Below are positions 1 through 8,331 of a DNA stretch of 64,000 nt, piece by piece. The stretch covers positions 17,454-81,453 of the forward strand of contig NZ_JARGND010000008.1 of the NCBI RefSeq assembly GCF_029212645.1. Reading direction: 5' to 3'. Source of the DNA: Vannielia sp. (lineage in GTDB: Bacteria > Pseudomonadota > Alphaproteobacteria > Rhodobacterales > Rhodobacteraceae). A model generated the notes under the pieces. That model did no database searches, was not told the origin of the DNA, and worked only from the letters and a program-made list of their open reading frames with translations. Position 1 is the first letter of the stretch. Each line of letters begins with the position of its first letter. The translations under genes were made by a program, and so were the position numbers.

Positions 1-1
1 T

Positions 2-1225
2 GAAACCCGCCAGTGGGAAGTCTACCCGGGGAGTGGCGTCGAATTCGCTTTCTCCAAATCTGGCAGGCAATGCGTGCCGTTACGCAATGAGGAAGCACTG
101 GTTCATGCCTTCCTGCCGTCGACTGAGATCACGGGTCTCGGCATCCGGGTCAACGGCGATTTCAGCACTGATCCGTCGCGCACGCGGATCGTGCTCGACG
201 ACAGGACGCTGCGTCTCATCGACGAGGCGGCGGCGAAGGCGCTCGAAATGATGCAACGAGGCCTCACTGGCGATGCCCATAAGGATCTAATGTCCTGTCT
301 TGCGTTGAACGTAGACGCCGCTGCCATCGCCTTTATGAAACCATGCTTTGGCACCGAACTCATCAAGGCGTTGCGAGCACGTGCCGACGGATGCTTCGAC
401 CAAGTGGCTCTGCGTCCGACCTGGCTGAATGCAACTGATTTCCGGAAGACTGCCGAAGCGGCGGGACTCGAGGTGCTGCCGAAACAGATCACCGACGAGG
501 AGGACGAGGCCCTCCACCAGACGATGAAGATGCTTGGGGCAAAGCCCGCGGACGATAACCGCCTGATCGAGGTTCTTGACCCGGTCCGACTATCTGAACA
601 AGGTCGTAAAGACGTCATCGACCACGCACGCAAGCTGCAAAGCCTCGGTGCGCCTCAGGCAGATAAACTCTTGTCCCTAAAGGGGTTCGCCGCAAGTGAG
701 GACGGGCATGCCGTGTCTTTGCGAGAGGCTATCCGGTCGGAGAACCGCGCGCGCCCAGCGGCGGAGTTCCAGTCCGACCCGTTAGTTTTTGCCCAAGTCG
801 ACGACGTTCTTTTCCATCCGGCCTGGCAGAGCGAAGCACGGCGCGAGAACACGATCTCGGTTTCGCGCTGGCGAAAGGGCGAGAACGTAGTCGCCGAAAT
901 ATTCCGAAGCCAAGGGTACGAAGTCGAGGATTGCAGTCGGCAGAACCTTGGCTATGATCTGCTGGCTAAAAATCAAGAAGGCGATTATTTCATAGAGGTC
1001 AAGACCATCAATCGCGCGGGCGAGCCGTTCATCATGACCTCGAATGAAGAGGCCGTGGCACGTGAAAAAGGTAACCGTTACCTTGTCGCGCTGCAGCGCG
1101 AGCTGAATGACTGCGTCGAACTTGCGGTCATACGCGACCCCGCAAACAGTCTCCAGCTCGATCGGCAATGGGTCTGGGAATGTTCGACCTACGACTACAG
1201 GCCGCGTAGGTTTCCGACTAAGTGA
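2..1225 (+). CDS. C-terminal part of DUF3883 (NOV_C) protein, truncated by window edge
   Basis: The reading frame is open to the left edge of the window, so this is the 3' part of a longer gene; the GTG at 74 is only an internal codon. The last 120 residues form a NOV_C/DUF3883 domain, a PD-(D/E)xK-like fold, with the marks GYDLLA followed by YFIEVKT and a final W-WECSTYDY segment. The region before it, with GDFSTDPSRTRIVLDD, resembles the part that follows a GHKL/Hsp90-like ATPase in larger DUF3883 proteins, but the ATPase itself is not in the window. Such proteins are often found in defence islands, so transposon cargo with a defence role is a plausible inference. It ends tail to tail with the next gene, overlapping it by 8 bp. 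Confidence 0.7.
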   Translation, partial: ETRQWEVYPGSGVEFAFSKSGRQCVPLRNEEALVHAFLPSTEITGLGIRVNGDFSTDPSRTRIVLDDRTLRLIDEAAAKALEMMQRGLTGDAHKDLMSCLALNVDAAAIAFMKPCFGTELIKALRARADGCFDQVALRPTWLNATDFRKTAEAAGLEVLPKQITDEEDEALHQTMKMLGAKPADDNRLIEVLDPVRLSEQGRKDVIDHARKLQSLGAPQADKLLSLKGFAASEDGHAVSLREAIRSENRARPAAEFQSDPLVFAQVDDVLFHPAWQSEARRENTISVSRWRKGENVVAEIFRSQGYEVEDCSRQNLGYDLLAKNQEGDYFIEVKTINRAGEPFIMTSNEEAVAREKGNRYLVALQRELNDCVELAVIRDPANSLQLDRQWVWECSTYDYRPRRFPTK

Positions 1226-1559
1226 TTTTCGGGATTATCTTCAGCTCAACCGGAAAAGCTTTCGCGTAGACCGTCTCGGAAAGAGTTTCGATGCCAAAAA
1301 AGTTATCTGCCTCCAAATAAGCCGAAACGGATCCGCAAAGCTGGCGGTTTGCATTGTAGCAATTGATATTGATCTCGACATCAGCCGAAATGGAACTTCC
1401 GCCCGCTGCGGTGATTTCAGCCATAACGCTGACCTTATACTCGCCTTCCGAATCCGGCTCATCATCAACGGTCACCATCAAACCACCGATTTCTATTCCA
1501 GCTCTCTCTTCGAGCATTTCGAAGCGTTGCACGCAGTGAGTGACTTCCTTGAAGGGCAT
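1218..1559 (-). CDS. hypothetical small beta-rich protein (transposon cargo)
   Basis: This 113-aa protein has alternating hydrophobic residues over about positions 30 to 110, as expected for a beta-sandwich, and no signal peptide or known catalytic motif. The ATG at 1559 is chosen over upstream starts because GGAG stands eight bases before it and the longer N-terminus has poor composition. It faces the DUF3883 gene, and the two stops overlap by 8 bp. It could be a partner of the DUF3883 protein or an independent passenger. I do not recognise a family with confidence; the pattern faintly recalls FxLYD-type domains. Confidence 0.5.
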   Translation of the reverse strand: MPFKEVTHCVQRFEMLEERAGIEIGGLMVTVDDEPDSEGEYKVSVMAEITAAGGSSISADVEININCYNANRQLCGSVSAYLEADNFFGIETLSETVYAKAFPVELKIIPKIT

Positions 1560-1913
1560 TATCGGATCTCCAGATACACTTGAAAAAATAGTACCCTGAG
1601 TTAACTTAGTACAGCGGCAATTTAGCTTATGGTACCAAATTAAACAGATACTCGCCGGGGCCTCGACGGCCGCTTTATCGGAAACGGACTTACAGCTCGC
1701 AGGCGCGGCGAACTTCTGCTTTCCGCCGCTTTTGTGCCAGCGCCTGGTCCGAAGCTCGAAGGCGGTGGACGGGCTGGGAGCGGTCAACGACTGTTCACTT
1801 CATGGACCGCATTTTTGGGCCGAGGTTACATATCTACCGCTGTGCCCGACCGAGAGATCCGTTTTCCTCGCCATTCGGGCGTATGTAGAGAACACCGAAA
1901 CGGCCTCTCGCCA

Positions 1914-2150
1914 CTACTCCCAACCTTCATCCAAGAAGCGTTTCATATCGAAATCTGGATCTCGTGACCCCATGCGTTCAACCTGCTCCTGAAGCGAACG
2001 CACACGATTGCGCAGGTCTTCGTTAGCCTTCAAACGGTCGAGTTCGCGAAGCAACACCGTCCTTAGGTGGTCATTGTACACATCAGAAGACACATCCACC
2101 TCGGCCATCCGCGACAGCAGGGACTTCAAGCGCTCGACTTCATCATCCAT
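1914..2150 (-). CDS. small coiled-coil protein, last gene of the tns operon
   Basis: This 78-aa protein starts MDDEVERLKSLLSRM and is mostly predicted helix with heptad-like leucines (positions 5 to 60), ending FDMKRFLDEGWE. The ATG at 2150 is preceded by AAGGAG at good spacing. A longer reading of the frame up to 2330 would overlap the TniQ C-terminal frame and is not needed. It lies 49 bp downstream of the tniQ C-terminal frame in the same direction, so it is probably co-transcribed with the transposition genes. Its function is unknown; it may be a small accessory protein of the transposon. Confidence 0.5.
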   Translation of the reverse strand: MDDEVERLKSLLSRMAEVDVSSDVYNDHLRTVLLRELDRLKANEDLRNRVRSLQEQVERMGSRDPDFDMKRFLDEGWE

Positions 2151-2199
2151 TACTGATGCTCCTTGCGACAACCTCATACTCCGCAACTTGCGATCGCTC

Positions 2200-3210
2200 T
2201 TAGGCGCGAACGTGTCGGCCACGGCAGGTGACTGTCGGAACCCCTTCCCTATCCAGCCGCCGTGCCAAATGTATCGGAGCAACCCGCGCCGACATGGCAA
2301 GCTGTCCAAGCGTGAGGAAACGCGTCTCAAATTCCAGAATGCTGGATTGGGTTATCAGAGAATGAAGATGATTGGTATCTGCGTTGAGGCGTTTCGCGTG
2401 ACCAAGGTAGCCCGCATCTCGAAGCGCCCGGATGGCGCCGACCCCAATTTTCAGGTAGGCTGCGGCTTCTAGCGGCGTGAGGTCTCGCGTGGCGTTCGGC
2501 GTATCGCGCGCACCAACGTCCACATCTTGCGGCACATGGATCGCCTGAAGTCCTATCGCGTCTGCCCCCCGGACAAAACCGCCGACCTTGCCCTCCTGCC
2601 AGAGAGTGATCAGACGAACCAGTCCGATGCGCTGATGTCGGCAATGGTCGCGAAGCGGAAGGAAGGCCCCGGCATCGGGCAGTTCAGGCAAGGTAGCCGC
2701 TTCTGCCAAAAGCCGGTCCACATCCTCAGCGAGGACATAGCGCAGCGCGGTTCCAAACCGGATCGAGCGCAATATCCCTTTTTCAATCAGCCCCTTCACC
2801 TGCGTCGGGTGCACATTCAACGCTATTGCCGTGGATTTGAGATTTCGCAACCCGTTCCAGAATTCGATCGCTCTGGATAGCTGCTCAGGCGTTGTTTCCG
2901 TCAGCGCTGCGGACGGTGCCTCAGAGAGATTATCGACGTGACGGATCAGTCGTTTAAGAAACCCCACACTGAGTCCCGACTGTTCACGTGCGGTTTCAAA
3001 CGACATGCGTTTAACGGCTGGCACCGGCCTGCCCAACACGCGTTTCTTAGGTTTCATCGTGTAGTTCCGGACTGCAAACGCATGGATGCTATCGACGATG
3101 GACTGGACCTCCGCTTCACCATGCGCGGCTCTTAGCCAGACATAAAATGCCCCCAGATCTGTCGAGAAATAAGAACGCCGAGCGCCGGATCTGGATTTCA
3201 GCCCTTCCAT
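2200..3210 (-). CDS. TniQ C-terminal region (HTH domains), separated by frameshift from its N-terminal half
   Basis: The 336-aa frame matches the C-terminal part of the intact TniQ protein at 9317-10876: its start (SYFSTDLGAFYVWL) corresponds to GRFFGRLFGPWMAWL there, and its end (LEAAAYLKIGVGAIRALRDAGYL) to the HTH-like segment before the C-terminus. A second HTH-like segment lies near residues 122 to 162. The frame is open upstream of the ATG, and the codons there (LLSDGPDGLTACM) align with ILKDGPVALTDCL in the intact homologue. This suggests it was originally continuous with the upstream TniQ frame. The ATG at 3210 has no convincing ribosome site. It is either the second half of a frameshifted tniQ or a separately made DNA-binding subunit. 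Confidence 0.6.
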   Translation of the reverse strand: MEGLKSRSGARRSYFSTDLGAFYVWLRAAHGEAEVQSIVDSIHAFAVRNYTMKPKKRVLGRPVPAVKRMSFETAREQSGLSVGFLKRLIRHVDNLSEAPSAALTETTPEQLSRAIEFWNGLRNLKSTAIALNVHPTQVKGLIEKGILRSIRFGTALRYVLAEDVDRLLAEAATLPELPDAGAFLPLRDHCRHQRIGLVRLITLWQEGKVGGFVRGADAIGLQAIHVPQDVDVGARDTPNATRDLTPLEAAAYLKIGVGAIRALRDAGYLGHAKRLNADTNHLHSLITQSSILEFETRFLTLGQLAMSARVAPIHLARRLDREGVPTVTCRGRHVRA

Positions 3211-3218
3211 GCAAGCCG

Positions 3219-3983
3219 TCAGCCCGTCCGGCCCATCGGAGAGAAGCGTAGCCCCTCGACGCAGAGCTCACGTTCAAGATCCGGATCGACATTCGCAGGA
3301 CTTGGAAGGGATGATCCGCAGATAGCGCCACCAAGGCTCAAGCAAGCGCCGTGCAGTTGACTGAGCTCCAGCTCGCCTAGCCAATCCGCCTGCGGACCAT
3401 GGTTGATCCTCCTCCTCACGTAAGCCTCGAATACGGTAGGAGCATATATCGGGCTCGCATCTGCAGCCTTTTTCACAACGTCGCTGTACCGGGAGATCTG
3501 GGCGACGACGTCGTAGGTTTCGTGCGAAGTTGCAGCACGAGGGAGCTCAACAAGAGGCGCCTTGTGATGCTCGCAGCCGTGCAAACACATGACGCTCCAT
3601 TCCAGAAGCTGGTGTGCACCATGACGCCCCTCCCCTTCTAGCGCCTCTTCGATACATGCCGGACATACCCGTGTTGCAGTGCGTCGAAAGACGCCGGTAC
3701 TGCTGCGGGCTTGCCCGACTCGGTAGCGTCCGATCCCGATTTTTTCAGGGTTCCATCGTGTCAAATTCGCTCGATCGAGCCCAGCAACATCGGCAAGCCC
3801 GGACAACTGGTCTGGATATACCGAGCGGAGGAACGGCCATCTCAGCCCCAAATCCGAGCATAGGTTCCGGGGAGAGATCGCGTTTCTCGCCGCGATCCGC
3901 GAAACGATGCTTGCAGGGGTCTCACCCGCAAAGGGCGTAACGGTCAACCCGAGTTGTCGTTCGTACATTTCAACGTCACGCAT
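3219..3983 (-). CDS. tniQ: TniQ/TnsD-like target selector, N-terminal domain
   Basis: This 254-aa product has the TniQ fold signature GETPASIVSRIAARN near its start and a zinc-binding set, VCPAC near residues 106 to 110 and CLHGCEHH near 133 to 140. TniQ links the TnsC ATPase to a chosen target site. The ATG at 3983 overlaps the tnsC stop by 8 bp, so translation is probably coupled; upstream in-frame codons would lie inside tnsC. The frame ends early at 3219 compared with the 519-aa TniQ at 9317-10876, and the missing C-terminal half continues in another frame 9 bp on. A one-base indel between about 3225 and 3250 would explain this. A programmed frameshift is possible but not shown. Confidence 0.75.
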   Translation of the reverse strand: MRDVEMYERQLGLTVTPFAGETPASIVSRIAARNAISPRNLCSDLGLRWPFLRSVYPDQLSGLADVAGLDRANLTRWNPEKIGIGRYRVGQARSSTGVFRRTATRVCPACIEEALEGEGRHGAHQLLEWSVMCLHGCEHHKAPLVELPRAATSHETYDVVAQISRYSDVVKKAADASPIYAPTVFEAYVRRRINHGPQADWLGELELSQLHGACLSLGGAICGSSLPSPANVDPDLERELCVEGLRFSPMGRTG

Positions 3984-4944
3984 CTTCGCCCCCGTCGCCA
4001 AAGCACTGCCTCGGGTTAATCCGGATGAAATCCTCAGCAAGAAACGGGTTGAGTCCCGGCATGGCCGCAGTCCGCATGAAGTAGACCTCCGCGAAATGGC
4101 GCTTGGAAAGCTCTGCTCCCAAGCCGTCAGCGCGAAGCGCGCGCGTCAGCGCTTCGACGGTGAGCTGCGCCAAAAGTCCAAATTCGTAGTCTGCCGCGTG
4201 CATCAGCCGCGACGCGAATTCAGTTGTTCTCACATCTTCATCGCACTGCACCTTTGCCCTGTCACAGTAGCGCGCTACGAGGCCTAAGACCTGATCCTGC
4301 CCCGCGTACGGCGAAAGGCGCTCAATTTCGATCGGATACACACGGCGAGCCAGCTGGTCATCCTGATTGATGATCGTTTTGAGGCCGGGCATTCCGGTGA
4401 GTAACAGGCCGACCGGCCACTGACTGTTCTCCATCAGGGATTTAAGCGTGTTGACGATTACCTGCCGCTCCTTGTCGGTTTGGTGCTGGGCCAAATCCTG
4501 CGCCTCATCCATGTGCATGAAGAGAGTTTTCCGCAACTTGAACTGCTGCTTTACGAGGCCCCAGATAACAGCCGCTGACCGATCGCGAACGAGCGGGTAC
4601 CCTGCCGCATGGAGGGCCGCCGTCGCAACAAACTTCATCGTGGCCGGCGAAGGCACTTTGAACCCAACCATCTCGTTGATCCCATCTGGATCATCACACA
4701 CCAATCGATTGTGGTAGCGACGCCTTAGCTCCAGGACCGCCGTTGTTTTACCGGCCCCTGAGCGCCCAACGAGGACGATGCCCCTGAGGTCGGAGACTAT
4801 GCCCTCTTCGAGATCTGCGCGCCGTTGTTCGAGTAGTTGGTCAAAATAAGTATCAAGACGTTCGTAGGCCAGCGTCGGGACATAGGCGGACCGTATGTCT
4901 TGAATGATCTGGCGGACTTCAGGGTTATTCTTGTTCATCTTCAT
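3976..4944 (-). CDS. tnsC: TnsC/TniB-like AAA+ transposition regulator
   Basis: The 322-aa protein is a P-loop ATPase with Walker A GRSGAGKTT (residues 60 to 68) and Walker B LFMHMDEAQD (141 to 150), followed by the sensor region LLLTGMPGL. This is the arrangement of TnsC/TniB, the ATPase that passes the target decision from TniQ to the TnsA-TnsB transposase. The ATG at 4944 has GGAG eight bases upstream and overlaps the last 20 bp of tnsB, so the two are translationally coupled; the longer frame to 5019 is unlikely. At about 320 aa it is closer to the compact TniB/TnsC forms than to the 555-aa Tn7 TnsC. Confidence 0.9.
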   Translation of the reverse strand: MKMNKNNPEVRQIIQDIRSAYVPTLAYERLDTYFDQLLEQRRADLEEGIVSDLRGIVLVGRSGAGKTTAVLELRRRYHNRLVCDDPDGINEMVGFKVPSPATMKFVATAALHAAGYPLVRDRSAAVIWGLVKQQFKLRKTLFMHMDEAQDLAQHQTDKERQVIVNTLKSLMENSQWPVGLLLTGMPGLKTIINQDDQLARRVYPIEIERLSPYAGQDQVLGLVARYCDRAKVQCDEDVRTTEFASRLMHAADYEFGLLAQLTVEALTRALRADGLGAELSKRHFAEVYFMRTAAMPGLNPFLAEDFIRINPRQCFGDGGEDA

Positions 4945-6835
4945 CGCTGAATCTCCATTCAGGTTGGGGGTCGACAGTAAGAGGGGTTTGGGTTGAGGCA
5001 TCGCTGACGTAAGGCGCACCCTCGCTGGCTGGTGCCTTGGACGCTGTAATGTCGGAAATAGTGCCTGTGAGGCTTGCCGTTCCTATGGACGGATGCACCT
5101 CGACCACTTCGTCTGGAACAGCGCCGAAACTCAGGCCGAAGAAGCTCTCGTGCTCCGCCCGTCGAATATCTTTCGCGCAAACGGTCAGAGGGCCGATCTG
5201 ACGCCATGCGCGTTGGTGATCGTCGATCTGTTTAATACGCTCGAGTGCCGCATCGACGATCTCGATATGGAGGCGTGCCGCGGCCTTTTTTGATCGGCGC
5301 AGATCCCGGATAGTCGCTTCCCACACAGAAAGAGAGACACCGCGCGCATTCTGTAGGCCTGCAGGAATCGTATGCCATGCATCGTCAAACCAGGCAGACA
5401 GACATCCCATATCCTCAGGGTCTATGCGTAGATCGATCTGTTGCGCACCGCGACGCTGGAAAAAGGCTGCAAGATTGCGACTGGTGTAGGCAATGCCGCA
5501 GACCAGTACGCCGTGCCGACCAAGCTGACGTTTCAGAGGAATACCAAGGAAATGGCGCAGGACATGGGCTGATTTGGCAGGGCTATATCCGTAAAGCCCT
5601 ATCAACCGGTCCCAAGTATCTGCGGGCGTAGCATACTCTAAACCGCGATGCGGGCGGTGATGGTAAGCGTCGACGACGAAGCGGACCATGAGTTCCACAA
5701 TGCTGTCAGCAGTATGTACCACATACTGATCAGCTGGATAGTCGCCGCGCTCTTGCGGGTTGCCAAACGTTCGACCCGTCAGAAAAGGCATGAGCATCGT
5801 GCCCAAAGTTCGGAAGACGCGCTCGATGCGCGACCGCAACTTCGGCACGCCTGCTGGCAGGACTTCATATCCGATCCCGAGGTCCGATAGGGTGGCTTTG
5901 AAGTCTGGGTTGACGAAGGAAGACCCGTTATCCACGACCACGTTGAAGATGTGACCGTGCTGACTCCAGGCCTTCTTGCACCCGAGCTGTCTTGAAATCT
6001 CGCTCTTGTTTCGCATGGCCAACCACAGGGTTGCCAATGCCGTCTCGACATTGGGCGCCTTTGCGACCTTGATTGCCAGGATCACACGTGTTGCAGCATC
6101 GATAGCTACGCACATCCAGAAGCGCCCGGTTCGAAGTTCGTCAAACTTAGGATCGCTCACATCGATACCCGCGTCTTCCAAGAACGTGAGGAGATCGATC
6201 TGCCACTCGTCCATTTCGATTCGCTGCATCGGAGCTTCGATTTCGAGCCCCTGACCATAGGGCCCGAACTTGTTCTTTGCTTTTGCGACCCCCTCACGCG
6301 CTGCACAGGTTTCGAACTGGTGCAACTCCGCTATGCGACGGTAAACGGTTCTCTTGGACACCTCACGCTCTGGAAGCTGATCATTCAGCGCGAGCGACTT
6401 GTTCAACTCGCGAATTTCCCGTTTTGCCTCATCCGCGACGCGAGGAACGTAGACTCGGTTTGGGTGTAAAAATGTCTTGATCGCCGTCTGCAGGATATTC
6501 TCGACTTGAGACGAGACCCGCTTGGCGTTGGCGCCGTTGAATCGGCTTCTTTTTACGAAACACATGGGATCATGTGTTTTCTGCCACTCCCGCACCCAGG
6601 CCATAAGGGCTGTCCGGCCCGGATGCTTCATGGCGAGGAGCTTTCCAAGCTCTGACCCATCCTGGCCAAGGCGTATCTGCTCCAGAATCTTAGCCTCGAC
6701 GCGCTTGCCCAACTCAGGGAGAAATGCGACGCAGGGGTCGTTGGAACGGCTTACTTCACCATCTGCTTCCGCGTCGAGAAAGCACTCAACGTAAAGCTGC
6801 TTGCGGAAAATCTGAGCCTTCTCGGCGGCGCTCAT
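4925..6835 (-). CDS. tnsB: TnsB/TniA-like DDE transposase
   Basis: The 636-aa protein carries an rve/DDE catalytic core: IEMDEWQIDLL (Asp near 209), VVVDNGSSFV (Asp near 302) and RSRIERVFRTLG (Glu near 338). It also has the TniA-like downstream motif FGNPQERGDYP. TnsB binds the transposon ends and cuts and joins the 3' strands. The ATG at 6835 overlaps the stop of the preceding small gene as ATGA, which decides the start; the TTG at 6862 is less likely. The N-terminal beta-rich segment present in Tn7 TnsB is missing here and is found in the preceding small gene. The C-terminal tail is acidic, as expected for the TnsC-contacting end. Confidence 0.92.
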   Translation of the reverse strand: MSAAEKAQIFRKQLYVECFLDAEADGEVSRSNDPCVAFLPELGKRVEAKILEQIRLGQDGSELGKLLAMKHPGRTALMAWVREWQKTHDPMCFVKRSRFNGANAKRVSSQVENILQTAIKTFLHPNRVYVPRVADEAKREIRELNKSLALNDQLPEREVSKRTVYRRIAELHQFETCAAREGVAKAKNKFGPYGQGLEIEAPMQRIEMDEWQIDLLTFLEDAGIDVSDPKFDELRTGRFWMCVAIDAATRVILAIKVAKAPNVETALATLWLAMRNKSEISRQLGCKKAWSQHGHIFNVVVDNGSSFVNPDFKATLSDLGIGYEVLPAGVPKLRSRIERVFRTLGTMLMPFLTGRTFGNPQERGDYPADQYVVHTADSIVELMVRFVVDAYHHRPHRGLEYATPADTWDRLIGLYGYSPAKSAHVLRHFLGIPLKRQLGRHGVLVCGIAYTSRNLAAFFQRRGAQQIDLRIDPEDMGCLSAWFDDAWHTIPAGLQNARGVSLSVWEATIRDLRRSKKAAARLHIEIVDAALERIKQIDDHQRAWRQIGPLTVCAKDIRRAEHESFFGLSFGAVPDEVVEVHPSIGTASLTGTISDITASKAPASEGAPYVSDASTQTPLTVDPQPEWRFSDEDEQE

Positions 6836-7083
6836 CCGGCTGACGAGCGCGCTGCCAGCCAAGGCTCGACGAGCAGCATGGCATTAGAAAAATACCCGTA
6901 TTCAACGGACGCCTTGCTCTCATCAATCATGCGTTTGACATCAGCGTGGCTGAAACAGAGGAGTTCCGAGCTGCCGTCCAAGGGACGCAGCTCCAACGTG
7001 CTATCCGAGACGGCGCTGACGACATGTACTGTGCCACCTGCGATCACTGCATCCGATTTGCTGACGCGAAGTCTTACTGCCAT
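6832..7083 (-). CDS. small protein resembling the N-terminal segment of TnsB
   Basis: This 83-aa protein is read between tnsA and tnsB. It starts with an ATG whose A is the last base of the tnsA stop (TGATG) and ends with a stop overlapping the tnsB start (ATGA). Its sequence, with GGTVHVVSAVSDSTLELRP and FSHADVKRMI, has the same layout as the first 60 residues of Tn7 TnsB, where a short beta segment (PYRILAIEDGQVVWM) precedes a helix. In most relatives this segment is fused to the transposase. The junction is clean on both sides, which points to a stable split into two proteins rather than a random frameshift. The split is seen directly; its function is inferred. Confidence 0.65.
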   Translation of the reverse strand: MAVRLRVSKSDAVIAGGTVHVVSAVSDSTLELRPLDGSSELLCFSHADVKRMIDESKASVEYGYFSNAMLLVEPWLAARSSAG

Positions 7084-7775
7084 CACCGGGCCTCCGGCAT
7101 CGACAGCATGCTGGCTTCAGTCACCGGAAGTGAAAGGTCCGTCAGGACGATCCCATCGAAGATCGCCTTGAAGCCTGAACGGAAGGCCCGCCCCTGCAGG
7201 CCGGCCGCGGCCACGACCTGCCCGAGTGACGTTTCACAGTTCATGCCTCGAAGTATTTGCTGAACTGCCGCGTCTGCTTCTGCATCCTCGCCCTGCCGGA
7301 ACATGTGAAGCAATTCTGCATTGCGCACTTCCGCCGCAGAGAAGCTACTGTCCGTGACAAGTAGCGCATCGTCCGCGAACTGCTTGGGGGTCTGCGTCTT
7401 GATCAACGCGAACTCTCGGTCGAACCCATTTCGCTCGACCAACCCATCTGGTTTGACGGCGATCGCTATCCTTTTCCCATCTTCCAACGTGACTAGAAAA
7501 TCGAAGGTATGAAACGTGGGTTTCCCTCCCTCGTTTCGATAGGTGATCTGCGGCGGCTGATCCCAGATATTGACGACGGCGATCTGCGACAGCAGCACCA
7601 AGAGGCACTTTCGCTCAAGGTCGCTTTCAAAGATGAGCTGCCGCCAGGCCGCACTGGCACGTAGTTGTGCGATCACGAACCCGCGTCCGCTCGCCCGCGA
7701 TCGTGCCGGAAACATCCGCGTCGCGCGGGTTCGCTCCGGCGGGACATAAGGTCCCCCGAAATCATCATCATACAT
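7083..7775 (-). CDS. tnsA: TnsA-like endonuclease of Tn7-type transposon
   Basis: The 230-aa protein has the TnsA nuclease layout: FESDLERKCLLVLL (catalytic Glu near residue 50), TFDFLV (Asp near 92) and IAIAVKP (Lys near 108). In Tn7, TnsA cuts the 5' ends of the element, giving cut-and-paste rather than replicative movement. The C-terminal third (from about 140) would be the TnsC-binding and DNA-binding part. The ATG at 7775 is preferred because it is the first ATG; a TTG at 7817 would add 14 residues with a CLRC pair and cannot be excluded. The stop overlaps the next gene by one base. It is the first gene of the transposition operon. Confidence 0.85.
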   Translation of the reverse strand: MYDDDFGGPYVPPERTRATRMFPARSRASGRGFVIAQLRASAAWRQLIFESDLERKCLLVLLSQIAVVNIWDQPPQITYRNEGGKPTFHTFDFLVTLEDGKRIAIAVKPDGLVERNGFDREFALIKTQTPKQFADDALLVTDSSFSAAEVRNAELLHMFRQGEDAEADAAVQQILRGMNCETSLGQVVAAAGLQGRAFRSGFKAIFDGIVLTDLSLPVTEASMLSMPEAR

Positions 7776-7903
7776 TGGCTTTTTTGCCCTGCACCGAAGG
7801 CATGCCTCTCGGTGCAACGGGTTCCTCTTTCATTGAGACAAGAGGCCCCTGCCCACAGAATCCACTGCACGCTTGACCGGAGCCGAAAGTTGGGTCATGA
7901 ATG

Positions 7904-7933
7904 AGGTGTATCGGGCTTCAACTTGATACACCT
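7904..7933. repeat. inverted repeat upstream of tnsA
   Basis: AGGTGTATC (7904-7912) is matched exactly by GATACACCT (7925-7933) around a 12-base loop. It lies about 130 bp upstream of the tnsA start and next to a terminator-like hairpin. It may be an operator for the transposition operon or part of an attenuating structure in its leader. Confidence 0.5.
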
Positions 7934-7937
7934 AAAG

Positions 7938-7968
7938 GGCCTCTGGAGCTGTAACTCCGAGGCCTTTT
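7938..7968. terminator. terminator-like hairpin between ner-like gene and tnsA
   Basis: GGCCTC-T-GGAG (7938-7948) pairs with CTCC-GAGGCC (7955-7964) around a six-base loop with one bulged T. On the plus strand it is followed by TTTTGCTTTT. On the minus strand it lies just after the stop of the Ner-like gene and before tnsA. It could therefore end the Ner-like transcript and limit read-through into tnsA. Confidence 0.55.
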
Positions 7969-7974
7969 GCTTTT

Positions 7975-8262
7975 CTAGGTCATGATTGCTCCTTCCTCTT
8001 GGAAGTCGGGAAACAAATCCTCCGGCGATGTGCCCACGGCCAAAGCCAGTGCTTTTTCAATGCGCTGAGATCGGCACATCCGCTTACCGACCAATGTCAG
8101 CGCGGAGTCGCTGACCCCAAGATCGCGCGAGATCTGCGCCAGTGAGGTTCCCCGCATCCTGAGTTCCGCTTTCAGACGCTCATGGGCGTCCAGATCTGCT
8201 TTTGTCGGGGTGCGCATTGGGGCGATCTCCAGGTTGTGTGAGTGCAGATGAGCCAAATTCAC
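7975..8262 (-). CDS. Ner/Nlp-like HTH repressor
   Basis: The 95-aa protein contains the segment DLDAHERLKAELRMRGTSL followed by ISRDLGVSDSALTLVGKR, the HTH of the Ner/Nlp (SfsB-like) family known from phage Mu and related elements. In Mu, Ner is an early repressor that controls transposition genes. Here it sits 200 bp upstream of tnsA and reads the same way, with a terminator between them. It is divergent from the XRE regulator at 8453 across a 32-bp perfect palindrome. Several ATG codons exist near the start; MRTPTKADLD (16 residues in) is an alternative. A role in restraining the transposon is inferred from family and position. Confidence 0.75.
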   Translation of the reverse strand: MNLAHLHSHNLEIAPMRTPTKADLDAHERLKAELRMRGTSLAQISRDLGVSDSALTLVGKRMCRSQRIEKALALAVGTSPEDLFPDFQEEGAIMT

Positions 8263-8272
8263 ACCCCAGCTA

Positions 8273-8319
8273 AGGAACTCCCGCCGAAGCAGTCAACCTC
8301 GCAAACCACTGTCACAAAA
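8273..8319 (+). repeat. transposon-end-like element, copy B
   Basis: AGGAACTCCCGCCGA (8273-8287) and TGTCACAAAA (8310-8319) recur as AGGAAATTCCGCCGA and TGTCACAAAA at 10960-10999, in the same order and orientation (13 of 15 and 10 of 10 matches). Read on the minus strand it begins TGTGACAG, as a Tn7-family end would. It also lies just upstream of the Ner-like gene, so it may instead be a shared promoter or operator site. Confidence 0.5.
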
Positions 8320-8331
8320 CAAAAACCATCC

